From: Pirellulaceae bacterium
GTDB lineage: Bacteria > Planctomycetota > Planctomycetia > Pirellulales > Pirellulaceae
Direction of reading: 5' to 3'
DNA length: 64,000 bases
NCBI GenBank assembly: GCA_028280445.1
Contig: JANQLU010000145.1
Coordinates: 1 to 64,000 of the forward strand
How positions within the stretch are numbered: position 1 is the stretch's first letter; the number at the start of each line of letters is the position of its first letter. Position numbers and translations under genes: made by a program. The notes beneath the pieces were generated by a model. It worked only from the letters and a program-made list of their open reading frames with translations. It was not told where the DNA came from and did not search any database. Shown one piece after another: positions 36,161 to 45,840 of the stretch.

Positions 36161-36880
36161 ATGGGAAACAAAAACAAATGGACGGATCGCCTGGTTCAAA
36201 TATCGCTAGTCGATGCATTCTTTGGTGCCTTTGTAGCCACAGTGCTGATTCTCGTGAACCTCGTTGAGCGCGAAATCACATCTCCAATTCAAAAATTTGT
36301 ACGCGGCTGGCCAACATCATATTTAACTGAGCACCAATTCTCGAAGCCAGAATTCAGCCTTTCTGCATTCTGTATTGATCTTGCATTCATTGCTTTAATT
36401 GGGATCGCTGTAACCGCTTGTGTCAGCTTCGTTCGAAACCTCATTCTGCCTCAGTCGACAAACAAAAAACTCAATGGTTGCCGGTTTGGATTGAAGTCCA
36501 TGATTTTGACGGTCTGTGTTGCCGCTTTCATGATTTGGAGTTTCGGACCATTGTCGTTGCGCGTTGGTTTTGGACCCGTTACTGAAAACAGTGATGGAAC
36601 CTATTCCTACAACGCCACCAACTACGGTTTGCTTCCCATTCAATATCGTTTCAGCGAATTTCAAAATCGTTGTCTAACTGCAGAGATGAATGCTGGTTCC
36701 ACGGCACCTCGTGTTGAGGGACACCAATTCGCTCCATGGACAAATATTGGCTTTATGCAAACTGTTGAGATTCGTGATGACCTGCCACCGGACGGCACAC
36801 GCATCGGCGTCCAATTCCGCGATTACCTTGGATGGCGTGAAATTGTTTGGCAACCAAACGCTTTTTACCGCAATCAGTAG
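36161..36880 (+). CDS. Hypothetical membrane protein between two MITE-like copies
   Basis: 239 aa from the ATG at 36161 (a TTG 11 codons upstream is less likely). Three hydrophobic segments: DAFFGAFVATVLILVNLV (about 18-36), FCIDLAFIALIGIAVTACVSF (about 73-95) and MILTVCVAAFMIWSFGP (about 112-130). A soluble C-terminal region of about 100 residues follows. The stop codon TAG is the second to fourth bases of the right-hand element, so the C-terminus may have been trimmed by that insertion. Family not recognised. Confidence 0.65.
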   Translation: MGNKNKWTDRLVQISLVDAFFGAFVATVLILVNLVEREITSPIQKFVRGWPTSYLTEHQFSKPEFSLSAFCIDLAFIALIGIAVTACVSFVRNLILPQSTNKKLNGCRFGLKSMILTVCVAAFMIWSFGPLSLRVGFGPVTENSDGTYSYNATNYGLLPIQYRFSEFQNRCLTAEMNAGSTAPRVEGHQFAPWTNIGFMQTVEIRDDLPPDGTRIGVQFRDYLGWREIVWQPNAFYRNQ

Positions 36881-37210
36881 GGCCGGTTCCCGCCGGAGAG
36901 CGATCTGGAAGAATTGAAAGCGTTGTTGAGGGAAAGGCTCACGCGGAGGCGCAGAGACGCAGAGTTTTTATTTGAAAAGTTTCTTCAGGATTCTTACAAC
37001 CAATAATTCATGATTCAATTGACTGATCGGCAAAGCAGATATTTCTTTAGTCAGCATCCATCTTGACTCTGTGTCTCTGCGTCTCTGCGTGAGCAACTCA
37101 ATCACAACTACCAATGGTTTAACCCAATTTCATGATTGTTTTCGAACCATCCTGGGGCCGGTTCCCACCGACCGCTTTTTTTTGAATTGGCCGGTGGGAA
37201 CCGGCCCTAC
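36877..37210. mobile_element. MITE-like element, family C, copy 2
   Basis: 334 bp, same orientation and terminal inverted repeats as the copy at 35787, with the inner repeat region slightly expanded (GGAGGCGCAGAGACGCAGAG). Most of the length is nearly identical between copies. It overlaps the last codons of the membrane-protein gene and supplies its stop. Confidence 0.85.
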
Positions 37211-37344
37211 TTGTGACTACTAGCTCAGACGTACTCAATTTGCTTTAGAAAATTGCTCTACTATATTGAAAGGGCCGTCAACCAAGCCCGCAAATAAACG
37301 GCGAGTAGTTCATTACTTAAAATACTCCTGGCGACGACCAGCAA

Positions 37345-38142
37345 ATGCAGACAATTGATTTTAGTTTGTTCCATGGTGAACCCGAGTCCGTCGCAACCTT
37401 CGGCCCGATTGCTATTGTTCGAAGCAAATATCGCCCTAACAACTTCGTGCCTACTCATCACCACGAAGGCCACTGCCTGTTTGTCGTTGAGTCCGGATCG
37501 ATGTTCCAGGTCATGCCTGATCGGCTAGTTGTTTTGAAAAAAGGTGTTGTCGGTTTTCAGACGCCTGAACTCCCGCATCGAAACTACTCGGGACCAGCTG
37601 GCGCGAGTATTATCAACGTCGCAATTCGTTCCGAATGGTTTACTGAACTCGGAACAGATTTGCTCCATCGGTCTGCATTTTGGACCGGGCGTGCGGCAAC
37701 AAAACTACGAGATTTGTTGGTTGGTAAACTTCCTCTGTCTGAAAACACCCTCCATGCTATACGCGACGTAATGTGCAACGCGCTATCGCGAGACTTTGAC
37801 AACCAGGCAAGTGACAACGAACTGGCTGAGAAAGCGTACCACATCGTTGCAGAGAATTTTGCTGAATCGATTTCGCTGGGACTGGTTGCCACCGAACTTG
37901 GCGTAAACTCATCACATCTTGGACGTGTTTTTCGCAAAAATTTCGGTTCATCTGTTGGTGAATTCATCAAGGTTTTGAGACTGGATTTAGCATGTCAAAT
38001 GCTGATCAATTCGAATCATTCCATTTCAGTCACGGCGTACGATTGCGGTTTTGCTGATCAAAGTGAACTGACTCGATCAATGAAAAACAGTATTGGTTGG
38101 ACACCGGCGGCGTTTCGCAAAACGTTTCAAAGCTCACAATAA
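37345..38142 (+). CDS. AraC-family transcriptional regulator
   Basis: 265 aa. An N-terminal cupin-like sensing domain covers about residues 20-110 (VPTHHHEGHCLFVVESG with the metal-binding-like HHH, ELPHRNY). A C-terminal double helix-turn-helix covers about 165-260 (SLGLVATELGVNSSHLGRVFRKNFG and SVTAYDCGFADQSELTRSMKN, GWTPAAFRKTF). Together these give the standard AraC layout. The inducer is unknown. The next plus-strand gene, a secreted serine hydrolase starting 95 bp downstream, is the likeliest target. Confidence 0.92.
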   Translation: MQTIDFSLFHGEPESVATFGPIAIVRSKYRPNNFVPTHHHEGHCLFVVESGSMFQVMPDRLVVLKKGVVGFQTPELPHRNYSGPAGASIINVAIRSEWFTELGTDLLHRSAFWTGRAATKLRDLLVGKLPLSENTLHAIRDVMCNALSRDFDNQASDNELAEKAYHIVAENFAESISLGLVATELGVNSSHLGRVFRKNFGSSVGEFIKVLRLDLACQMLINSNHSISVTAYDCGFADQSELTRSMKNSIGWTPAAFRKTFQSSQ

Positions 38143-38237
38143 TTCGCAGGCGCGCACGGATTCCTCAAGAAACAACTCACGATCAGACCGACCATGACTA
38201 CGATGTTTGATCTGACCAACAGTTTCGAGGACGCAAA

Positions 38238-40244
38238 ATGGAATTCGGCAAATCGCTTTCAAGTAACCGCGGCAACATCGCAATTTGGGCTGCGATAATT
38301 TTGACGTTCACACTTCCATGCACTTGTAAAACCAGTTTTGCTCAAGAACAAGACGATGAAATTCAAAAGAGATTGGAACGGGTACTGCAAGCCCTGCCCA
38401 AAGTCATTCCCAATGAAATGAGCAAGGAAAAAATTCCGGGCTGTGCGATTGCGATTGTGCATCGCGGGAAAATCAAAATGCTCCAGGGGTACGGGTTTGC
38501 CAATGTCGATTCAAAACAAAAAGTTGATCCAAAAAATTCCGTGTTCCGCATTGGTTCAATCTCGAAAGCGGTTACGTTTCTTGCCCTCGCTAAATTGTGT
38601 ACCGAACGCGGGATTGCGTTAGACAAAAATGTTTTTGAAATCGCTGACAACTTGCCCAAAACAGCCAGCAGACACGGACCTGTTTCAATTGAACATCTGT
38701 TTCAACACACAGGCGGGTTTGACCAGATCGGCACTAACCGAGTTTTTAAATCTCCCGATTCGCGACCGCGACTCGGCCCGTTTTTGCAACGCGAGCTTCG
38801 AACCATTCGGCCCGCGGGACAACTCCCATGTTACGATACGTATGGACCAACGCTTGCTGGTTACTTGATCGAAAAGTTGTCAGGAACAGACTATTCGAGC
38901 TACATGCAAAAGCGTTTTTTTGCGTCTTGCGGAATGGAGCATTCATATGTCGAAGTGCCTAAAAAAAATCGCAACCAGTTGGTGACAGGCTACGGCGTAA
39001 CGAACGACAAACTTGTTCCACAAGCATACGAATATTATGCAACGACACCTGCGTCGTCGATCGATTCGACCGCCCATGACATGGCCCAATTGTTAAAGGC
39101 GATTTTGACCAGTCATTCTGAAGGTGAGTCGAAAGTTTTTCCAACGTCGTTGATCAAAGCTATTCATGAACCCTCAAAACATGGCAATTCAGAAATGCCT
39201 TCATTCAAGTATGGGTTTTGGGAAATGTTTCGCCGGGGCAATACGAGTCACCCCATTCTTTATCACGGCGGCCAAGTCGATGGTTATTCGGCGGGCCTGT
39301 ATATGGTTCCTTCGAAAAAATTTGGAGTCTTTATCGCAGTCAATCGCAATTCAGAAACGGGGCCGCGCGTTCGGATGACCGACGATATTCCCCTCGGCAT
39401 TATCGACCGCATCTTCGGATTCAAACCCGCCCGCATTGTGGGTGAGATCGAACCGTTTGCGACGGACTCCAAACAGGTTGCCGGAATTTATCTGTCCAAT
39501 TTGTATTGTCACACCAAATTCGAAGGAGATGGTTGGCCGGACCGAGGCCGCCCCATCAAAGTTGAATCGGCGGGTTCCGGCAAAATCAAAATCATGGGAG
39601 AAATATTCATCGCAGTTGATCCGCTAACTTACAGGAACCCGAAATCGCAAGAGGTTGTTTTGTTTCATCAACGACCGGACAAAACCATTTGCGGCAAGTC
39701 TTACAATTTCCATGCGCCTGGAACAACTTATGAAAAAATTGACATGCGATTGGTCAAAGAGGTTTTTGGAGATCAACCCAGCGAACCCAATCCGCTTCGG
39801 GCCATCGTTTTGAGGTTGACGGGGCATTGGAAAGAGGCGGCCGAAATCTACCAAAAGCATGCCGTATCGGTCGCCGGTGATCGATTGTCCGGCCCTTGGG
39901 CATATTATCGAGCTGGTACATGCCTGATCGAAGCATCCGCATTTCGAACCGCTGAAAAAATGCTGCTCGCCGCACGTCAGCAATTTCAGCAGTTTGAAAG
40001 TGGTCGTTCGAAATTCACTACCGCGACTTTCGCGAGCATCGCTCGAAACATGCGGAATCGAACGAACGAATCGCTAGTCATTGCATTGGTCGCACAAAAG
40101 AAATTCGCGGAAGCGGAAAAAGTAGTCGTCAACGCGTCAACCGAGTTCGGCTCAGAAGCAAAGCGATGGATAAAATCGTTTTCAAAAGACAAACGTATGA
40201 AACGGCTATTTGAAATGCCATCTGTAAAGAAAATTATCGAATAA
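38238..40244 (+). CDS. Secreted beta-lactamase-family serine hydrolase with TPR-like tail
   Basis: 668 aa. N-terminal signal (about residues 12-36). The class C beta-lactamase/esterase fold has the nucleophile motif SISK (Ser107, Lys110), then EHLFQHTGGFD, the tyrosine motif around CYDTYGPTLAGYLIEKLSG, and the third-motif-like HGGQVDGYSAG. The domain ends near residue 400. A region with DUF3471-like features follows, and TPR-like helices from about 515 (RLTGHWKEAAEIYQKHA, AFRTAEKMLLAARQQF). Substrate unknown: peptide, ester or lactone. An AraC regulator lies just upstream. The 3' end overlaps the convergent gene by 11 bp. Confidence 0.88.
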   Translation: MEFGKSLSSNRGNIAIWAAIILTFTLPCTCKTSFAQEQDDEIQKRLERVLQALPKVIPNEMSKEKIPGCAIAIVHRGKIKMLQGYGFANVDSKQKVDPKNSVFRIGSISKAVTFLALAKLCTERGIALDKNVFEIADNLPKTASRHGPVSIEHLFQHTGGFDQIGTNRVFKSPDSRPRLGPFLQRELRTIRPAGQLPCYDTYGPTLAGYLIEKLSGTDYSSYMQKRFFASCGMEHSYVEVPKKNRNQLVTGYGVTNDKLVPQAYEYYATTPASSIDSTAHDMAQLLKAILTSHSEGESKVFPTSLIKAIHEPSKHGNSEMPSFKYGFWEMFRRGNTSHPILYHGGQVDGYSAGLYMVPSKKFGVFIAVNRNSETGPRVRMTDDIPLGIIDRIFGFKPARIVGEIEPFATDSKQVAGIYLSNLYCHTKFEGDGWPDRGRPIKVESAGSGKIKIMGEIFIAVDPLTYRNPKSQEVVLFHQRPDKTICGKSYNFHAPGTTYEKIDMRLVKEVFGDQPSEPNPLRAIVLRLTGHWKEAAEIYQKHAVSVAGDRLSGPWAYYRAGTCLIEASAFRTAEKMLLAARQQFQQFESGRSKFTTATFASIARNMRNRTNESLVIALVAQKKFAEAEKVVVNASTEFGSEAKRWIKSFSKDKRMKRLFEMPSVKKIIE

Positions 40245-40743
40245 AAATCTTTCTCAGTATTCGACGTTTGCCTTTTACAACATAGATTTGGATACCCGGC
40301 GTAAACAACACTTCAAGCACTTCGCGTTTTTGTTGCAAGTCGTTCCATCCGTTGGTGTCAGAGGTCAGTAAGACAGAAACCGCATTTCCCCAGCGGGGTA
40401 CGCCATCAATAGATTTTTGAATCGCGTCAAATCCAAAATGTTCTTTGTTGTAGAAATCGATTGTACGAATGGTTCCATCACGTTGGATATGTACCTTGAT
40501 GCTTTGGGTTGGCCCCGTCCATTGTTGAATTAACTCGTGTTGACGCTCGATGCCGGCAGAGCGTTCCATCGACTTGGGTAGCAAGGCGGCAGCCTCTGCG
40601 GTTGAAAACGTGCCAGAATTCGGCCTCGGTACTTCGTAGATCGTGTACCCTTGGTTGAACTGCAACCCAACCAGCATCGAAACAGCGCAAATCGCTGTCA
40701 CCACCAAAATGGTCCAGATGGAGAACTGCAGCCGTTTGTTCAT
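40234..40743 (-). CDS. Hypothetical single-pass membrane protein
   Basis: 169 aa from the ATG at 40743 (a GTG two codons upstream is also possible). The N-terminus RLQFSIWTILVVTAICAV is the kind of short basic-Phe-Ser-hydrophobic anchor seen in many planctomycete membrane proteins. The rest is soluble, with a SIKVHIQRDGTIRTIDFY segment. Probably exposed outside the inner membrane. Family not recognised. Confidence 0.7.
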   Translation of the reverse strand: MNKRLQFSIWTILVVTAICAVSMLVGLQFNQGYTIYEVPRPNSGTFSTAEAAALLPKSMERSAGIERQHELIQQWTGPTQSIKVHIQRDGTIRTIDFYNKEHFGFDAIQKSIDGVPRWGNAVSVLLTSDTNGWNDLQQKREVLEVLFTPGIQIYVVKGKRRILRKIFIR

Positions 40744-40776
40744 TGGCACATGACAATTGTTAGACAGCTGGCCTTG

Positions 40777-40908
40777 TTACGGGCGTTTGCCACGAGCTAC
40801 CAAGAACAAGACCGTTGCTAACACCGCAAATAAAACCAATACTATCGCGAGTTCAATAAAACCGATTCCAAAAAACATTGAGATCATCGAATCGTTAAAC
40901 TTAATCAT
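40777..40908 (-). CDS. Small TatA-like membrane protein
   Basis: 43 aa. After MIKFNDSMISM comes one hydrophobic segment, FFGIGFIELAIVLVLFAVLA, and then a short basic tail (ARGKRP). The FG-x-GFIEL opening resembles the N-terminal membrane helix of TatA proteins, but the amphipathic helix is missing. It lies 33 bp upstream of the membrane-protein gene at 40743 on the same strand and is likely cotranscribed with it. Real status is uncertain because of its size. Confidence 0.5.
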   Translation of the reverse strand: MIKFNDSMISMFFGIGFIELAIVLVLFAVLATVLFLVARGKRP

Positions 40909-41041
40909 GAGGAATTGAGCACTGCTATGACAAATTCTAATTGTGTCAGAGAAAGCATGTCAAATTTTGCTTCCCAATCGGAATTCACATGCTTTGAAAT
41001 CTACGCCTATGCACTTTCAAAAGGTCGTCTAACACTGCTGT

Positions 41042-41115
41042 GGGAGGGCGAGGATTGGGCTGCGAGAATTTGAGCGAGCGAGGCTCCGGGAGGGCGAGGC
41101 TCCCGCCGAGCCATA
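41042..41115. repeat. Family-A outer-arm fragments
   Basis: Two partial copies of the outer arm (GGGAGGGCGAGGATTGGG and GGGAGGGCGAGGCTCCCGCC) lie side by side without the inner unit. The region 40909-41284 is otherwise non-coding. Confidence 0.65.
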
Positions 41116-41264
41116 TAGCGGCTAGTTTGCTACCAGGCCGGTTCAGGGAGTCCAGCTTGGGTCATCCGATTCACTGTTTGGAGTGTTTATTAGATTTTTG
41201 CCGCAACATGTTGTGACATTTTACTTGGCAAAAGTTCTCAAGTGATTAACAACTCTTTCTCTGA

Positions 41265-41286
41265 ACTCTACGCTAATGCCCTATTC
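41265..41286. repeat. Short dispersed repeat E, copy 1
   Basis: ACTCTACGCTAATGCCCTATTC, closely matched at 48081-48102 and 55906-55927. Each copy lies 0-36 bp beyond the stop of a minus-strand gene. Similarity to the 48 kb copy extends about 15 bp further left (AACTCTTT). Confidence 0.65.
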
Positions 41287-41719
41287 ACTGTTTGGATTTT
41301 GCAGCGCGGTTTGGGCGCCAGCGAAATACCCATCCGAGAATTGCTCCGCAAACTAGACCTGTAAGCAGAGGATAATATGCCTGTGGAAGATTCAGGATTC
41401 CGTCTTTTAGTCTTAGATCTGTTCTACAAATGATTTCGTAAACGACCAGGTTTCTAGCAGTATCTTCTTTTATCACCTTGGCACCAACGGTGGGATATGG
41501 AATGTCCATTTGCGCGATCTTCGGATCCCAAGTCATCTCGATGGCTCTCCACCACCAAGGAATCAAGAGAATCGCTACAAGTGCAATCGCAAACAGCTGC
41601 ATGAGCGAAAATCGTAGCATTAGCAAACCTTCGATGCGTTTTTTTGAAGGAAGCGGCGGCGAATAGCCAACCAGATTTTTACGATGAAAAATGCGAAAAG
41701 GTTCGAATGCCGCATTCAT
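41285..41719 (-). CDS. Hypothetical small membrane protein
   Basis: 144 aa from ATG at 41719; an internal Met at 41620 directly before a LRFSLMQLFAIALVAILLIPWW segment would give 111 aa and is the planctomycete-style anchor start. A second hydrophobic segment (YYPLLTGLVCGAILGWVF) lies near the C-terminus, ahead of a basic tail. Family not recognised. Confidence 0.6.
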   Translation of the reverse strand: MNAAFEPFRIFHRKNLVGYSPPLPSKKRIEGLLMLRFSLMQLFAIALVAILLIPWWWRAIEMTWDPKIAQMDIPYPTVGAKVIKEDTARNLVVYEIICRTDLRLKDGILNLPQAYYPLLTGLVCGAILGWVFRWRPNRAAKSKQ

Positions 41720-41912
41720 TCGTCACTGAACAAACAGACGCCATCAATAGCGGCTGGATTGGCGGATCGCGTTCTGAATCTGGTAAAATTGCTGGGCGTT
41801 TAAAGTTGTCTAATTAGGTATCTAGAAATGGACAATCAAACAAAACTGGAATCGGACGCGTTTGAACGCAGTGTCGAAAGCGACCCCACACTTTATTTAG
41901 TTTAGAGCGCTT

Positions 41913-42401
41913 TTATTTGCCTTTCTTCTCTTCTCGTACACGGTCTAAAACAACCGAAGCACTGTTCCTCCCGACACCGTCAATAAACCTCTCGTGTTCA
42001 CTAAGAATTTTAATGTGTAATTTTCTCTGTCTTCTTCCATGTCCCCCCGGAGGTTTGCCAGGAAAAACAACGACCACATACTTGTCGTCACCAATAGCCT
42101 TCCATTTTCCTTTGAATTCATGAGCGGTATTCTTTTGCAAAATACATGTCCCGTCTTTCCGGAATTCGAAAACAACACCATCTGGCAATTTTCTCAAAGG
42201 CCCACCATGGAGTTTCTCCAATCCATTTTTCTTTGCGGCTGCCAACGATTTTTTTTGATTAAATTTCCACTTGCCAACCATCATTTTCCGGCCATACTTC
42301 AACGCCTCTTCGTTCGCTGCTTTATCGTCCTGAGCAGCAGCCATTGAAATAAAAGCAACAACGCCAATAAAAAAAGACAAAACGAGTTTCGACAAGCTCA
42401 T
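41913..42401 (-). CDS. Secreted lipocalin-like small protein
   Basis: 162 aa. Signal peptide (LVLSFFIGVVAFISMAAAQ, about residues 5-23). The body has a GKWKFNQKKS strand, VFEFRKDGTCIL, FKGKWKAIGDDKYVVVVF and VVLDRV. This is the short beta-barrel pattern that planctomycetes use in many secreted proteins, with repeated weak W-x-strand units. The C-terminus is basic (REEKKGK). Function unknown. Confidence 0.7.
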   Translation of the reverse strand: MSLSKLVLSFFIGVVAFISMAAAQDDKAANEEALKYGRKMMVGKWKFNQKKSLAAAKKNGLEKLHGGPLRKLPDGVVFEFRKDGTCILQKNTAHEFKGKWKAIGDDKYVVVVFPGKPPGGHGRRQRKLHIKILSEHERFIDGVGRNSASVVLDRVREEKKGK

Positions 42402-42521
42402 GGATCACCTATTTAACAAAACGTTCAAAATCAACCGCTTCGTGTTTTTGTGGGCTACAATCTTCATTGTAAGACCGAATATAGCGACGGCACCAGCGAA
42501 ATTCTAAGAATCAACTTGGGT

Positions 42522-42764
42522 TTACGCTTCTTCTTCTCGTTCAACTAAACGGGTGCGCACCGAAATCTTCCAGCGTTCATTGTAGACAAAGTACGTCAGG
42601 ATAAAGTTCCATCCAGTTCCAGCTGGCTCCTCGAAATAGAGATCTTTCCGAGTGGTGTGCTTGATCTCCTTATCAATGCCACGAGAGACGTAGCCATTGA
42701 GGTCTTCAACACTGACTTGAGTACCGGCGGGGATTTTGTATAGGAGGCGTTTGGGGGAGGACAT
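42522..42764 (-). CDS. 80-aa duplicated small protein, copy 1
   Basis: Very similar to the product at 51157-51405. Shared core: PKRLLYKIPAGT, VEDLNGY, KDLYFEEP, GTGWNF, RWKISVRTR. Changes between the copies are concentrated at synonymous positions, which suggests the protein is under selection. About 130 bp upstream is also conserved, including CGTTAGGTC and CAATCCTCCGTAATCGATTTTG on the coding strand. Family not recognised; soluble beta-rich look. Confidence 0.65.
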   Translation of the reverse strand: MSSPKRLLYKIPAGTQVSVEDLNGYVSRGIDKEIKHTTRKDLYFEEPAGTGWNFILTYFVYNERWKISVRTRLVEREEEA

Positions 42765-42967
42765 TCACTCAAGATAGTGAACAAAATTCTACATGGCAAA
42801 TCGGTCCAACATTTTGTGGTGTGACCTAACGAGTCACTGCATCCAATGCCGCATCCCAAAATCGATTACGGAGGATTGAACATGTTTTTCAACGTGCTCA
42901 ACTTCAGCGGCCGGTTCAATAACACTCGAGTGCGAAAATGAAAAAGGCAACTATGAGTTATTGATAC

Positions 42968-44719
42968 TCACTGGTCATGACGTGAAAAATGCTTGTGCAA
43001 AAACTCGCGTGACAATTTAAAAGCTCTCGGATACGGCTGATCATGTCCAGCGTCTTTGTGCATAAACAGAGTAAAATCGGGAGCTGATTTATCCCTTGCC
43101 TCCAAAGCTTTCTTGATTTCCAAGGCATTAATGATCGGAACCGACCCATCATTGACTCCATAGTGCAGTTGCGCGACCGGTAAATTCTCAAGAAAGTACA
43201 GAGGAGATGAGGCTAAAATTTGATGACGGACTTTCTTCAACGACGGTGTTTGTTTTTGAATTGGATTGGTTAGAAACCAGTCAATGAATTGAGAAGAACT
43301 TCCCCAGCCCCGTCCGGGCTTCCATTTTTCCCAAAGGCCCCATTGCACTTGTTGTTGTAAAGACCAACCAAATGTCCCCATATTGGAAAACCATCCGGAT
43401 GGTCCGGCCCAAGCGATGACGCTGCCGACGCGTTTATCTCGAACTCCGGCCAGTAGAGCAACGGTACCCCCACGGCTTTTTCCGAATGCCGAAATACGCG
43501 TCTTGTCCGCTTCGCTTACTTTGTCTGCAACGACATTGAGAAACGCCAATGCATCATCGGTCGCACCGTCCCAGGCGTCCGTGGCTGATCCTTCGGAAAC
43601 GTACTTTTGATCATCCAGGATCAAGGTGTTTCCCCGAAACGCAGGGATGGCAATAATCGCATTCAGTGAATTCTTTCCAAGGATTTTCGGTGTTTTTGCT
43701 TTTCGAACATTGAAGGGCGAATAACTCGAATTGACACCATGTAACTCCAGGACGATCGGCGATTTTCCCGGTTTTGCTCCTTTCGGAATCAACACGGCAC
43801 CGAAATGCTTGTGGCCCTGAACCGTGTGGCTGATAATCTGGACCGTGTATTTGCGACCACTCAATTCTTTGTCTTTTTGGAATTCGATCTTCACATTTTT
43901 CACGCTCAAATCCCGTTTGTTCCAGTCGCTTCTCACCTTCTTGATTTCATCCTCAGAAGGCTTTTGAAATAATTCGTCAATATCAAACGGAAGCTTCCAC
44001 GAATCTGCCGGCGCGGAAGGGGCGTTTTCCTGGGAATCAAGTAATCGAACTGCCGCCTGTGACATTGAATTAGAGGGATCAATTTTCAAGGCTTTTCGAA
44101 AAGCCGCTGCAGCCTTTTTCTCATTCTTGTTCATCAGAGCGGCAAGTCCCAATACATGTTGCAAATCGACGGAATCTTGAAATTTTGGCTCAAATGCAGA
44201 GGTAAAACTCAGGGCAACTTTCGCCATGGACGGGCGAAACCTGAGCATATTGAATCCCAGCCTTACGATTCGTCGCTCGGAAACTTTTTCATCCGAGTTC
44301 TCCAGTTTTTTAATTGCTTCTTTTGCGTTTCCCGACAGAAGATACTCCACGACCTTGAGATCATCTGATTTGAGTCGACGCGCGGTTCCGTTCAATTCCC
44401 TGTTGCCACTGGAAATCAACGAGATAACTTTCCCGTTCTCATCGCGACCAAATTCAAACTTCATTCGAGGATGCAACAACGAAGCGAATTTATCTTTTGC
44501 AATCGGATTCAAAATCACCGCACTTCCCCAAAAACTGGGCAGTAACGTCAATAAATCTCCGTCCCTTTTAACCTCCAGAACCAGGTCCGTTCTGAGAGAA
44601 TATCTTCCAACATAATTGGATAGCTTGTCAGGCAAAACTGCTTTGTTTTGAGAACGTGCGACGGAACTAAGGCAAAGAACAAGCAGACAGATGATACCAG
44701 TTTTGATTTTCTGATTCAT
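42968..44719 (-). CDS. Secreted alpha/beta hydrolase with N-terminal accessory region
   Basis: About 583 aa from the ATG at 44719, which gives a clean signal peptide (KIKTGIICLLVLCLSSVARS). The first part (about residues 30-110) resembles a beta-barrel accessory domain; a short TPR-like region follows (LGLAALMNKNEKKAAAAFRKALKI). The hydrolase domain starts near 290, with the nucleophile elbow SAFGKSRGG, and probable acid and base in HYGVNDGSVP and MHKDAGHDQPYP. Dienelactone-hydrolase or S9-peptidase-like; substrate unknown. Confidence 0.82.
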   Translation of the reverse strand: MNQKIKTGIICLLVLCLSSVARSQNKAVLPDKLSNYVGRYSLRTDLVLEVKRDGDLLTLLPSFWGSAVILNPIAKDKFASLLHPRMKFEFGRDENGKVISLISSGNRELNGTARRLKSDDLKVVEYLLSGNAKEAIKKLENSDEKVSERRIVRLGFNMLRFRPSMAKVALSFTSAFEPKFQDSVDLQHVLGLAALMNKNEKKAAAAFRKALKIDPSNSMSQAAVRLLDSQENAPSAPADSWKLPFDIDELFQKPSEDEIKKVRSDWNKRDLSVKNVKIEFQKDKELSGRKYTVQIISHTVQGHKHFGAVLIPKGAKPGKSPIVLELHGVNSSYSPFNVRKAKTPKILGKNSLNAIIAIPAFRGNTLILDDQKYVSEGSATDAWDGATDDALAFLNVVADKVSEADKTRISAFGKSRGGTVALLAGVRDKRVGSVIAWAGPSGWFSNMGTFGWSLQQQVQWGLWEKWKPGRGWGSSSQFIDWFLTNPIQKQTPSLKKVRHQILASSPLYFLENLPVAQLHYGVNDGSVPIINALEIKKALEARDKSAPDFTLFMHKDAGHDQPYPRAFKLSREFLHKHFSRHDQ

Positions 44720-45146
44720 GAACAAACTCCAGTAGTCGAGCGAGAACCCCTTGCTCTTGAGACGTTTCTCAAGAGCAACCAAATATTATTTTTCGCGAGC
44801 GACCGAGTGTTATTTTAGCGAGATTGTCTTGACCAAGCGAATCTGCATCTTTCGATGTACCGTCTCCGCAAGACCTTCCATTTGCAGCCCCTTGCGCTAG
44901 TTGTTGGTAGCCAAGATCACAATACGACGTGGCAGAGGTTTTTACTGTTGTGTAGACAACCACTGGGAGATTGTGGTTGATGTTGGAGATGTTGAATTTC
45001 GAACAGTTGGCAAGACCTAATCGGTAATGAATTCTACAAATAGCAGATGGATGCATTGGTCGTTAAAGTCACCTGCAAACTGAAGTGCATGTCTCATATC
45101 TTAAGACTAACTGTTGGGAAAGCACGGCCTTTGTTAGGCAAGTTTC
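44720..45146. other. Intergenic region
   Basis: About 430 bp. A 95-codon minus-strand frame (44769-45056) starts without ribosome site and has a Cys/Ser/Gly-rich composition unlike a protein. I see no repeat of the main families here. The hydrolase promoter should lie in its left end. Confidence 0.4.
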
Positions 45147-45758
45147 TCAATGGGTCAAAATTACCACGACTTGCTCGTGTTGTGTTCTCGCGACGTATTC
45201 GAATCGCCGATCAAACTCTTCTACATACTCAACAAACGCCTTGTATTCGTGATCGCGCCAAGCTTCGTAGTTGTAATACTCATCAAACACAAGCACGGAT
45301 CCTGCGACAAGTAAAGGATCGATCGCCGTCAAAATACACTTTGTCGATGAATAGATGTCGCAATCGATATGAACGAGACCTAGCGGATTCGGGTGCATTT
45401 CACAAAATGGCGGTAACGTTTCTTCAAACAAGCCTCGGTGCATCACAACTCGTGAATCGTCAAATTTCGGAATCTGATCTTCGGTAAGAGCGAATCGTCC
45501 CTTCTCGCGAAAGTTTCCCCAGGACTCCGGCAATCCCTCAAAACTGTCAAATAGATGCAAATTTAAGTCATCTGGAAGCAATTGCAGTAAAATTCGAGAA
45601 GACACTCCTTGCCAGACACCAAACTCTGCCCAATCCAATCCAGGCAACGCAACTGCTGCTCCAGCGTTCAATGATGCTTTGGCAGGAGGACAGGTTAACT
45701 CAATTGGCTTGATCGAATCCAAATATTCCAATGTATTGCGCGCGAGAGATTCATCCAT
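45147..45758 (-). CDS. TylF/MycF-type O-methyltransferase
   Basis: 203 aa. The SAM motif is WAEFGVWQGVSSRIL at about residues 50-64; then come the diagnostic HLFDSFEGLPESW, VHIDCDIYSSTK with metal-binding acidic residues, and VFDEYYNYEAW. TylF and MycF methylate macrolide sugars; other members act on sugars or surface glycans. No biosynthetic gene cluster surrounds it, so it probably modifies a glycan. It is a lone gene. Confidence 0.85.
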   Translation of the reverse strand: MDESLARNTLEYLDSIKPIELTCPPAKASLNAGAAVALPGLDWAEFGVWQGVSSRILLQLLPDDLNLHLFDSFEGLPESWGNFREKGRFALTEDQIPKFDDSRVVMHRGLFEETLPPFCEMHPNPLGLVHIDCDIYSSTKCILTAIDPLLVAGSVLVFDEYYNYEAWRDHEYKAFVEYVEEFDRRFEYVARTQHEQVVVILTH

Positions 45759-45840
45759 CAGGGCACCGTTTCAAACAAACTACGTGCTTTCATACTCAAA
45801 GTATATGTATTCGGTATCTGAGTTTCCTTCTCATAAGCGT

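Noticed and set aside
41828..41905. A 25-codon ORF (MDNQTKLESDAFERSVESD)
   Set aside because: Could be a gene remnant, but it is too short to support without homology.
44769..45056. A 95-aa gene on the minus strand
   Set aside because: No ribosome site, composition unlike proteins, and no domain pattern; treated as chance.
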